Positions 36,536-43,003 of a stretch of 52,972 nucleotides of DNA are shown here, piece by piece. A program made the translations under genes and the position numbers. Source of the stretch: Sporichthyaceae bacterium (GTDB lineage: Bacteria > Actinomycetota > Actinomycetes > Sporichthyales > Sporichthyaceae); contig DATASX010000094.1 in assembly GCA_036269075.1 (NCBI GenBank), positions 1 through 52,972 of the forward strand, read 5' to 3'. The notes beneath the pieces were generated by a model. That model searched no databases. It was given only the letters and a program-made list of their open reading frames with translations, and was not told the DNA's origin. Within the stretch, counting starts at the first letter, position 1; each line of letters opens with the position of its first letter.

Positions 36536-38154
36536 AGCGGGATGTTCCCGTGCTTGCGCGGCGGCAGCGAGGCGCGCTTGTTCCGCAGTGTCCGCAGCGC
36601 TCGCACCACGTGCGTCCGCGTCGTCGACGGCTCGATCACCGCGTCGACGTAACCGCGCTCGGCGGCGATGTACGGGTTGGCCAGCGTGTCCTCGTACTCG
36701 GTGACCAGTTCCTTGCGCCGGACCTCCGGGTTCGCGGTCTCGGCCAGTTCCTTGCGGTACAGGATGTTCACCGCGCCCTGGGCACCCATCACCGCGATCT
36801 GCGCGGTCGGCCAGGCGAAGTTCAGGTCGGCGTCGAGGTGCTTGGAACCCATGACGTCGTACGCGCCGCCGTAGGCCTTCCGCGTGATCACGGTGACCTT
36901 GGGGACGGTGGCCTCGCAGTAGGCGTAGATCAGCTTTGCGCCCCGGCGGATGATGCCGTCCCACTCCTGCGAGGTACCGGGCAGGAAGCCGGGAACGTCG
37001 ACGAAGGTCAGGATCGGCACGTTGAACGCGTCGCAGGTGCGCACGAAGCGCGCGGCCTTCTCCGAGGCGTTGATGTCCAGGCACCCGGCGAACTGCATCG
37101 GCTGGTTGGCGACCACACCCACGCTGTGCCCGTCCACGCGGCCGAACCCGACGATGATGTTCGGCGCGTACAACTCCTGCACCTCGACGAACTCGCCGTC
37201 GTCGAGCACCTTCTCGATGATCGAGTGCATGTCGTAGGGCGTGTTCGCCGAGTCCGGGATGATCGTGTCGAGGGCCCGGTCCTCGTCGTTGATCCCGAGG
37301 TCGGTGTCGACGCCGTAGACCGGCGGGTCCGAGAGGTTGTTGCTGGGCAGGTAGGACAGGATCGCCTTGACGTACTCCAGCGCGTCCGCCTCGTCCGCGC
37401 CCATGTAGTGGGCGTTGCCGCTCTTGGTGTTGTGCGCCCGCGCCCCACCGAGGTCCTCGAACGAGACCTCCTCACCGGTGACGGTCTTGATGACCTCCGG
37501 ACCGGTGATGAACATGTGCGAGGTCTTGTCGACCATCACCACGAAGTCGGTGATCGCGGGGGAGTAGACGTGCCCACCGGCGCAGGTTCCCATGATCAGC
37601 GAGATCTGCGGGACCACGCCGGAGGCGTGCACGTTGCGCGTGAAGATCTCGCCGTACAGGCCGAGCGAGACCACGCCTTCCTGGATCCGGGCGCCCGCGC
37701 CCTCGTTGATCCCGATGATCGGACAGCCGGTCTTGATCGCCAGGTCCATGACCTTGCAGATCTTCTCGCCGTACACCTCGCCCAGCGATCCGCCGAAGAT
37801 GGCGAAGTCCTGGGAGAACACGCAGACCGGACGCCCGTCGACGGTGCCGTAGCCGGTGACTACGCCGTCGCCGTACGGACGGTTCTTCTCCAGCCCGAAC
37901 GCTGTCGAGCGGTGCCGGGCGAACTCGTCCATCTCGACGAAGGAGTCCTCGTCCAGCAGCATGGCGATTCGCTCGCGGGCGGTCATCTTGCCCTTGGCGT
38001 GCTGCTTCTCCACGGCCTTCGCGGAGCCGGCGTGCACGGCCTCCTCGGTGCGCACCCCAAGCTCGGCGAGCTTCCCGGCCGTGGTGTGGATGTCGATGCC
38101 GTGGTCCGCCGGCGGAGAAGCGGGCAGGTCGGTCTCGAAGGCGGGCTCGGCCAC
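36532..38154 (-). CDS. accD: Acyl-CoA carboxylase beta subunit (carboxyltransferase)
   Basis: A 540-residue carboxyltransferase subunit (AccD5/PccB type) that carboxylates acetyl- or propionyl-CoA to malonyl- or methylmalonyl-CoA. It shows [39 protein letters not shown], the oxyanion [14 protein letters not shown], and [12 protein letters not shown], then the C-terminal [14 protein letters not shown] and the [18 protein letters not shown] biotin-binding loop. GTG 38154 has AGGAG 5 nt upstream, within a GAGCGAGGAG stretch related to the dispersed repeat. The upstream leader carries stacked inverted repeats. Confidence 0.95.
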   Translation of the reverse strand: MAEPAFETDLPASPPADHGIDIHTTAGKLAELGVRTEEAVHAGSAKAVEKQHAKGKMTARERIAMLLDEDSFVEMDEFARHRSTAFGLEKNRPYGDGVVTGYGTVDGRPVCVFSQDFAIFGGSLGEVYGEKICKVMDLAIKTGCPIIGINEGAGARIQEGVVSLGLYGEIFTRNVHASGVVPQISLIMGTCAGGHVYSPAITDFVVMVDKTSHMFITGPEVIKTVTGEEVSFEDLGGARAHNTKSGNAHYMGADEADALEYVKAILSYLPSNNLSDPPVYGVDTDLGINDEDRALDTIIPDSANTPYDMHSIIEKVLDDGEFVEVQELYAPNIIVGFGRVDGHSVGVVANQPMQFAGCLDINASEKAARFVRTCDAFNVPILTFVDVPGFLPGTSQEWDGIIRRGAKLIYAYCEATVPKVTVITRKAYGGAYDVMGSKHLDADLNFAWPTAQIAVMGAQGAVNILYRKELAETANPEVRRKELVTEYEDTLANPYIAAERGYVDAVIEPSTTRTHVVRALRTLRNKRASLPPRKHGNIPL

Positions 38155-38185
38155 GGAACTCCTCGCTCGGGCGGGGTACGGCGTC

Positions 38186-38285
38186 TTGCAGTCGTCGACC
38201 TTCAGCACTGCTTGTCGGCGGTTATTTCAGCCGACAAGCAGGGTTTACCGCCGACAGGGATGGTTTGCAGTCGACGACTGCAAAC
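38186..38285 (-). promoter_or_regulatory. Structured leader of accD-accE
   Basis: Read on the minus strand: first a near-perfect palindrome (38285-38263, arms GTTTGCAGTC/GACTGCAAAC), then two 20-nt direct repeats containing TGTCGG, then an 11-bp perfect hairpin (TGCTTGTCGGC, 38209-38219, with 38230-38240), then GTCGACGACTGCAA (38199-38186). The last can pair over 14 bp with 38270-38283. The first palindrome and the long-range pairing exclude each other, as in an attenuator. Alternatively these are protein operators. Confidence 0.6.
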
Positions 38286-38322
38286 GCCGGGCGGCCCCGT
38301 CAGCCTATTGACCTTCCGTGAC

Positions 38323-38346
38323 CGCCTCCCGGGCGCCCGGGAGGCG
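38323..38346. promoter_or_regulatory. 24-bp perfect palindrome upstream of birA
   Basis: Bases 38323-38346 are self-complementary (half-site CGCCTCCCGGGC) without a spacer. They lie 20 bp before the birA GTG and 169 bp before accD. Candidate operator for one or both divergent genes. Confidence 0.55.
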
Positions 38347-38365
38347 CGGGCCTACCCTGGGCCCC

Positions 38366-39163
38366 GTGATCGAGCCACTGGACGCCGCGACCCTGGCCGC
38401 CGCGCTGCCCTCCGCCTCCTGGCACGTCGACGTGGTCGTCGAGACCACGTCGACCAACACCGACCTGCGCACCGCGGCACTGGCCGGTACCGCTCGCCCG
38501 GGCACTGTGCTGGTCGCCGAGCACCAGACCGGCGGCCGCGGTCGCCTGGGCCGGACCTGGGAGTCCGCGCCGGGGGCCGGGCTGACGTTCTCGGTGCTGC
38601 TGGACCCGGGCCGGGCGCCGCTGGAGCGCTGGGGTTGGGTGCCGCTGCTGACCGGGCTGGCGATCGCCGAGTCCGTGGGGGCCGCGACGGGCATCGAGCT
38701 TCGGGTGAAGTGGCCCAACGACGTGCTCTCGATCGGTGGGTTGAAGGTCGCCGGGGTGCTGGCCGAACGGGTCGACGCTGCCACCGGTCCGCTGGCCGTG
38801 GTCGGGATCGGGCTGAACATCAGCGCCGGGCCGGACCAACTGCCGGTGTCCACGGCCGGGTCGCTGGCCATGGCCGGGGCGACCACAACCGACCGGCCGC
38901 GACTGCTCGGCGCGATCCTCGAGGCACTGGCCGGGCGGATGGACACCTGGCTGTCCTACGGCGGCGACGCCGCGGAGGCCGGGTTGCTCGACGCCTACGC
39001 CGCGACCAGCGCGACCCTCGGCCGGCAGATCTCGGTCGCCGTGCCGGGTGGCGAGGAGATCACCGGCGAGGCGTTGCACGTCGACGAGTCCGGCGCGCTC
39101 GTCCTGCGGACCTTGGACGGGCCGCGCGTCGTGGCCGCCGGAGACGTCACCGGGGTCGAGTAG
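38366..39163 (+). CDS. birA: Biotin-[acetyl-CoA-carboxylase] ligase
   Basis: Activates biotin to biotinyl-AMP and attaches it to the carrier Lys of AccA3. The 265-residue monofunctional form starts directly with the catalytic domain: VVVETTSTNTDLR, the biotinyl-AMP loop GGRGRLGRTWES, KWPNDVLSIGGLKVAGVL and VVGIGLNI, ending with the SH3-like domain (EALHVDESGALVLRTLDG). No DNA-binding HTH is present, so it cannot act as a repressor like E. coli BirA. GTG 38366 is chosen; TACCCT (38352-38357) lies 8 nt upstream, suggesting leaderless transcription. The PH-domain gene follows 14 nt later. Confidence 0.93.
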   Translation: MIEPLDAATLAAALPSASWHVDVVVETTSTNTDLRTAALAGTARPGTVLVAEHQTGGRGRLGRTWESAPGAGLTFSVLLDPGRAPLERWGWVPLLTGLAIAESVGAATGIELRVKWPNDVLSIGGLKVAGVLAERVDAATGPLAVVGIGLNISAGPDQLPVSTAGSLAMAGATTTDRPRLLGAILEALAGRMDTWLSYGGDAAEAGLLDAYAATSATLGRQISVAVPGGEEITGEALHVDESGALVLRTLDGPRVVAAGDVTGVE

Positions 39164-39177
39164 AGGACGCCGGCGCG

Positions 39178-39711
39178 GTGGCCGAGCAGTTCCTGGTGGA
39201 GTTCCGCCGGCACGCCTACGTGCTGGCGCTGCCGACGCTGGTCCTCGGCGTGTGCAGCGGGCTCGGCGCGTTCCTCGTCGCGACCGTTCCGGAGTCCGGG
39301 GCACGCGACGCGCTGCGGGCGATCATCTCGGTCGGCATCGTCCTGCTCGTGCTGCGCTGGGCCGTGTGGCCGTTCGCCGGCTGGTACGGCAACACCCACG
39401 TGGTGACGACCGAGCGGGTGTTCCGCCGGCAGGGTGTGTTCGCCAAGCACGGCACCGAGCTGGCGCTGAACCGGGTGGTCGGGATCGCGCTGACCCGGTC
39501 GATGCTCCAGCGGATGCTCGGCGCCGGCCGGCTGACGGTGGAGTACCACGAGGTCACCGCCCCGGACGGCCGGGCCACCTGGGTGCTGGACGACGTGCCG
39601 CTGGTTGCCGACGTCCAGCAGTTGCTGCTGGCGCTGACCGCGGCCGGCGGGCGCCCGCCGCCCGACCCGCCCCGGTGGCCCGTAGACCCGGCGTTGCCCG
39701 ACTTTTGCTGA
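39178..39711 (+). CDS. Membrane PH-domain (bPH2) protein
   Basis: A 177-residue protein with two transmembrane helices near the N-terminus (YVLALPTLVLGVCSGLGAFLV and AIISVGIVLLVLRWAVWPFA), then a bacterial PH domain (NTHVVTTERVFRRQGVFAKHGTELALNRVVGI, then RMLGAGRLTVEY). The pattern matches YdbS/DUF304 proteins and the gene placed after birA in Mycobacterium (Rv3278c type). Function unknown. GTG 39178 gives an intact N-terminus; the frame is open far upstream through birA but that part is a non-coding shadow. Confidence 0.85.
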   Translation: MAEQFLVEFRRHAYVLALPTLVLGVCSGLGAFLVATVPESGARDALRAIISVGIVLLVLRWAVWPFAGWYGNTHVVTTERVFRRQGVFAKHGTELALNRVVGIALTRSMLQRMLGAGRLTVEYHEVTAPDGRATWVLDDVPLVADVQQLLLALTAAGGRPPPDPPRWPVDPALPDFC

Positions 39712-39810
39712 GTCCGGGCCCGCGTGCGGTGGGTCGGAGCAAAACGCCACGAACACGACCGTCGGACGTGTTGTCCGCCCCTGAGGCGCGCGCGGCTTTA
39801 CCATCGGCGC

Positions 39811-40482
39811 ATGACTCGTCTGTTGCTCGCCGAAGATGACGTCGCGATCTCTGAGCCGCTGGCCCGCGCGCTACGTCGCGAGGGCTATGCCGTGGAGGTC
39901 CGGGCCGACGGGGTGCAAGCCCTGGAAAGGGCTCGGCAGGGCGGTATCGACCTGGTGGTTCTCGACATCGGCCTGCCGGGGCTCGACGGGCTGGAGGTGT
40001 GCCGCCGCCTGCGTGGCGACGGGCAGGTGATTCCCGTCCTCGTGCTGACCGCCCGGGCCGATGAGGTCGACACGGTCGTCGGCCTGGACGCCGGCGCCGA
40101 CGACTACGTCACCAAGCCGTTCCGGCTGGCCGAGCTGCTGGCCCGGGTGCGCGCGCTGCTGCGCCGTGGCGCGCCCGAGGTGGGCCACGGCATCCGCGGA
40201 GTCCGCATCGACATCGAGTCGCACCGCGCCTGGATGGGCGACGCCGAGCTGCAGCTCACTGCCAAGGAGTTCGACCTGCTGCGGGTCCTGATCCGCGACG
40301 CGGGCCGGGTGGTCACTCGCGACCAGCTGATGCGGGAGGTCTGGGACACGACCTGGTGGACCTCGACCAAGACCTTGGACATGCACATCTCCTGGCTGCG
40401 CAAGAAGCTGGGCGACGACGCGACCAACCCGCGCTACATCACCACCGTCCGTGGCGTCGGGTTCCGCTTCGAACGCGAGTGA
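39811..40482 (+). CDS. OmpR/PhoB-family response regulator
   Basis: A 223-residue DNA-binding regulator. The receiver domain has LLAEDDVAISEPLARAL, the phosphoacceptor Asp52 (LVVLDIGLPGLDGLEV), the Thr in VLTARADEVD and the Lys in DDYVTKPF. The winged-helix domain shows LTAKEFDLLRVLIRDAGRVVTRDQL and a recognition helix in TKTLDMHISWLRKKLGDD, ending YITTVRGVGFRFE. ATG 39811 has TACCAT (39799-39804) 6 nt upstream, consistent with leaderless transcription. Its histidine kinase follows 30 nt downstream. Confidence 0.94.
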   Translation: MTRLLLAEDDVAISEPLARALRREGYAVEVRADGVQALERARQGGIDLVVLDIGLPGLDGLEVCRRLRGDGQVIPVLVLTARADEVDTVVGLDAGADDYVTKPFRLAELLARVRALLRRGAPEVGHGIRGVRIDIESHRAWMGDAELQLTAKEFDLLRVLIRDAGRVVTRDQLMREVWDTTWWTSTKTLDMHISWLRKKLGDDATNPRYITTVRGVGFRFERE

Positions 40483-40512
40483 CCGCCACCGACGATCGGT
40501 TCGCCGAACGCG

Positions 40513-41766
40513 ATGGGTAAGCGACTGGTCGTCTCGACCCTCGCGGTCGTGGTCGTCGTGGTCCTGTTGCTCGGGGTCCCGCTCGGCGTGGCGATGCGCA
40601 ACGGGATCGAGAGCAGTGCGAACGACAGCCTGCGCACCGAGGCGCAACGGCTGCTGAACACCGTCGAGGTCCGCGGGGAACTCGGCGAGCCGATGGACCG
40701 GAGCTCGCTGGAGTCGGTGATCTCCCGCGACCGCAGCGCGACGGTCACGCTGCCGGACAAGTCGGTGATCCGGCTCGGCGCCAACCCGCCCGGCGGCGAC
40801 AAGCTGTCGGTGACGATCGACGACAACGTCCGCGGCGACCACGTCACCGTGATGGAGTCCCGCGACGGGGTCACCTCGCAGACCCGCAAGGCTTGGCTGC
40901 TGATCATGATCGAGGCGTTGTTCGCGATCGCGACCGCCGGCGCGTTGGCCGCGCTGCAGGCCCGCAGCCTGACCCGCCCCCTGATCGAGCTGGCGGAGAC
41001 CGCCGAGCGCTTCGGCTCCGGCGACCCCAGCCGCCGTCGGCACCGCCGCAGCTACGGCCTGCCCGAGGTCGACCGGGTCGCCGATGTGCTGGAACGCCGC
41101 GAGGAACGGATCTCCCGGATCCTGGCCGGCGAGCGACAGTTCGCCTCCAACGCCTCCCACCAGCTGCGCACCCCGCTGACCGCACTGTCGATGCGGTTGG
41201 AGGAGATAGCGATGTCCGACGACCTGGACGTGATGCGCGACGAGGCCAACGTCGCCCTCGGCCAGGTCGAACGGCTCACCGAGGTCGTCGAGCAGCTGCT
41301 CACCAGCCACCGCACGCCGCCGGTCGTGGCCGGCGAGGTCGTCGAGATCGACAAGATCGTGGGCCAGCAGATCGACGAGTGGAGCGTCGCGCTACGCAAA
41401 CTCGGGCGCTCGATCCAACTCGTCGGCGTACCGGCGCTCAGCGCGCGGGCGAACGCGGCGAGCGTGTCCCAGATCCTGGCGACGCTCGTCGAGAACGCAT
41501 TGCACCACGGGGCCGGGACGGTCTCCATCCGCACCCGGACCGTGGGTGGCTCGGTCGTCATCGAGGTGACCGACGAGGGCGAGGGCGTCTCCGAGTCGCT
41601 CGGGCACCGCATCTTCGAGGCCGGCATCTCCGGCGGGTCCAGCACCGGGCGTGGCCTGGCCCTGGCCCGCGACCTGGCCCGGGCCGACGGGGCCCGACTG
41701 GAACTCGTGCAGCAGCGCCCGGCGGTCTTCGCGCTCTTCCTCGCGGCCCCCGACTTCCCGACCTAA
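40513..41766 (+). CDS. Membrane sensor histidine kinase
   Basis: A 417-residue sensor kinase pairing with the regulator just upstream. TM1 (about 5-25) and TM2 (about 130-150) enclose a roughly 100-residue extracellular sensor region; a HAMP segment (LTRPLIELAETAERFGSGD) follows. The HisKA domain has phosphoacceptor His216 (FASNASHQLRTPLTALSMRL). The ATPase domain has the N box LATLVENALHHGAG, the DEGEGV G1 box, and GISGGSSTGRGLALARDLA as the G2 box. The signal is unknown. A long palindromic element follows the stop by 14 nt. Confidence 0.93.
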   Translation: MGKRLVVSTLAVVVVVVLLLGVPLGVAMRNGIESSANDSLRTEAQRLLNTVEVRGELGEPMDRSSLESVISRDRSATVTLPDKSVIRLGANPPGGDKLSVTIDDNVRGDHVTVMESRDGVTSQTRKAWLLIMIEALFAIATAGALAALQARSLTRPLIELAETAERFGSGDPSRRRHRRSYGLPEVDRVADVLERREERISRILAGERQFASNASHQLRTPLTALSMRLEEIAMSDDLDVMRDEANVALGQVERLTEVVEQLLTSHRTPPVVAGEVVEIDKIVGQQIDEWSVALRKLGRSIQLVGVPALSARANAASVSQILATLVENALHHGAGTVSIRTRTVGGSVVIEVTDEGEGVSESLGHRIFEAGISGGSSTGRGLALARDLARADGARLELVQQRPAVFALFLAAPDFPT

Positions 41767-41780
41767 ACCCTGAACCCTGC

Positions 41781-41839
41781 ACTTCTGCTGCCTGTCGCAC
41801 CTATCGCGCGGCGCGGTAGGTGCGACAGGCAGCACAAGT
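41781..41839. repeat. Long palindromic element, copy 2
   Basis: Left arm 41781-41804 (starts ACTTCTGCTGCC) pairs with 41816-41839 with two mismatches. It is homologous to 5977-6036. Where copy 1 has TGTCCCACC/GGTGGGAC, this one has TGTCGCACC/GGTGCGAC, a paired change that keeps the stem. It lies just after the kinase stop. Confidence 0.85.
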
Positions 41840-41957
41840 CGGGGGATCAGGCCGGGGCTCGGGTGGCCGCTGCCGCCGGGTAACGATGTCGGCCGAGCCG
41901 GAGGGCGCCGGAACGGATTGGAGCCGCACCGGCACTCATGATGAGCTCGCTGTCCTT

Positions 41958-42013
41958 GTTGCTCGCTTGTGCTCCTCGCTCGTCCCTCGCTCGTCGCAGT
42001 CGCTCGGGATGCT
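41958..42013 (+). repeat. Dispersed CTCGCTCG repeat, left copy
   Basis: Contains TTGCTCGCTTGT, CTCGTCCCTCGCTCG and AGTCGCTCGGGATGC. Bases 41971-42005 match the copy inside eccC with one difference. An inverted, diverged copy at 42924-42976 lies beyond the next two genes. Otherwise 41840-42073 holds no gene. Confidence 0.75.
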
Positions 42014-42073
42014 CGCTCATGGCACGATCGGGGCGGGGCGGCTCGTGGTCGCCCCGCACTGGGAGGGGGTCGG

Positions 42074-42367
42074 GTGTTCCTGCTGATGGTGGTAGTCGTT
42101 GCCTTGGTCGTGTTCGCGGTTGCCGCGGTGGCCTCCGGCCAGGGCGGGACCCTCGGCCCGGCCGACCACGACCTGCCCGGTCCACCGATCGACCCCGGCT
42201 CGGCCGACCTCGCGGACCTGTCCGCCGCGGCGTTCCCGGTCTGCGTTCGTGGTTATCGCATGGACGCGGTCGACGCGGTGATCGATCGGTTGTCCGCCGA
42301 GATCGCGGCCCGCGATGCCCGGATAGCCGAACTCACCTACCGTCTCGAGGACCGGAGCCGGTACTGA
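42074..42367 (+). CDS. Small DivIVA-domain membrane protein
   Basis: A 97-residue protein. A transmembrane helix (about 2-22, LLMVVVVALVVFAVAAVA) leads to a Gly/Pro/Asp linker and a short DivIVA/Wag31-like motif (FPVCVRGYRMDAVDAVIDRLSAEI) that continues as a predicted coiled coil. Such proteins are common in actinobacteria and may associate with curved membrane or division sites. GTG 42074 has GGGAGGGGG 5 nt upstream. Its stop overlaps the presumed CTG start of tag. Confidence 0.75.
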   Translation: MFLLMVVVVALVVFAVAAVASGQGGTLGPADHDLPGPPIDPGSADLADLSAAAFPVCVRGYRMDAVDAVIDRLSAEIAARDARIAELTYRLEDRSRY

Positions 42368-42996
42368 GCGGCCCGGTCGCCGGTCCCGACGGGAGCCTGC
42401 GCTGCCCGTGGGGCCTGTCGACCCCGGACTACGTCGAGTACCACGATCTCGAATGGGGTCGCCCGGTCCACGGCGACGACCGCTTGTTCGAACGGCTGAC
42501 ACTCGAGGCCTTCCAGTCCGGTCTGTCCTGGCTGACGATCCTGCGTAAGCGCGAGTCGTTCCGCACCGCGTTCGCCGGGTTCTCGATCCGCCAGGTCGCC
42601 GAGTTCGGTGACGACGACGCGGCGCGACTGCTCGCGGACGCCGGAATCGTACGCAACCGCGCCAAGATCGCCGCGGCGATGCGCAACGCCCGCGCCGCCG
42701 CCGAACTCGGGGTCGGCGGGCTGGAAAGGTTGCTCTGGTCGTTCGCTCCGGACCCGGCCGCGCACGTCCGTCCCAGGACGCTCGCCGATGTCCCGGCGAC
42801 CTCTCCCGCCTCGACCGCGATGGCCAAGGAGCTCAAGAAGCGCGGGTTCGCATTCGTCGGACCGACGACGGCCTACGCGTTGATGCAGGCGACCGGGATG
42901 GTCGACGACCATCTGGTCGGATGCATCTCGAGCGACTCGAGCAAGCGAGGAACGAGCGCGCGAGACAAGCGAGCAAGAAGTACCGCCGAGGTCTGA
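42364..42996 (+). CDS. tag: DNA-3-methyladenine glycosylase I
   Basis: Removes 3-methyladenine from alkylated DNA in base excision repair. About 210 residues: RCPWGLSTPDYVEYHDLEWG at the N-terminus supplies the zinc Cys and His; FERLTLEAFQSGLSWLTIL and RNRAKIAAAMRNARA hold the HhH-like core; MVDDHLVGC gives the second zinc His and Cys. No ATG, GTG or TTG lies in frame between the preceding gene's interior and this conserved start. CTG 42364, overlapping the upstream stop as CTGA, is therefore proposed. The last about 24 residues (CISSDSSKRGTSARDKR...) are encoded by a dispersed repeat and extend beyond the normal end of Tag. Confidence 0.82.
   Translation: MSGPVAGPDGSLRCPWGLSTPDYVEYHDLEWGRPVHGDDRLFERLTLEAFQSGLSWLTILRKRESFRTAFAGFSIRQVAEFGDDDAARLLADAGIVRNRAKIAAAMRNARAAAELGVGGLERLLWSFAPDPAAHVRPRTLADVPATSPASTAMAKELKKRGFAFVGPTTAYALMQATGMVDDHLVGCISSDSSKRGTSARDKRARSTAEV
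42924..42976 (-). repeat. Dispersed CTCGCTCG repeat, inverted right copy
   Basis: Reverse complement aligns with 41958-42013 (TTGCTCGCTTGT, CTCGTTCCTCGCT, AGTCGCTCGAGATGC). It lies within the 3' end of tag and ends the reading frame shortly after. Confidence 0.65.
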
Positions 42997-43003
42997 GTCC
43001 CGG

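Noticed and set aside
38308-38357. TTGACC (38308) with TACCCT (38352) as one birA promoter
   Set aside because: The spacing is 38 bp, far from 17 bp; only the -10-like TACCCT is kept as a hint of leaderless transcription.
36550-39711. Very long open frame on + antisense to accD and through birA
   Set aside because: It is an artefact of high GC: the sequence is low-complexity Arg/Gly/Val/Asp, opposite clear accD, and only its last part (39178-39711) is the real PH-domain gene.
41958-42976. Composite transposon carrying divIVA-like and tag genes
   Set aside because: No transposase or target duplication is visible and the repeats also occur singly elsewhere; kept only as a repeat finding.
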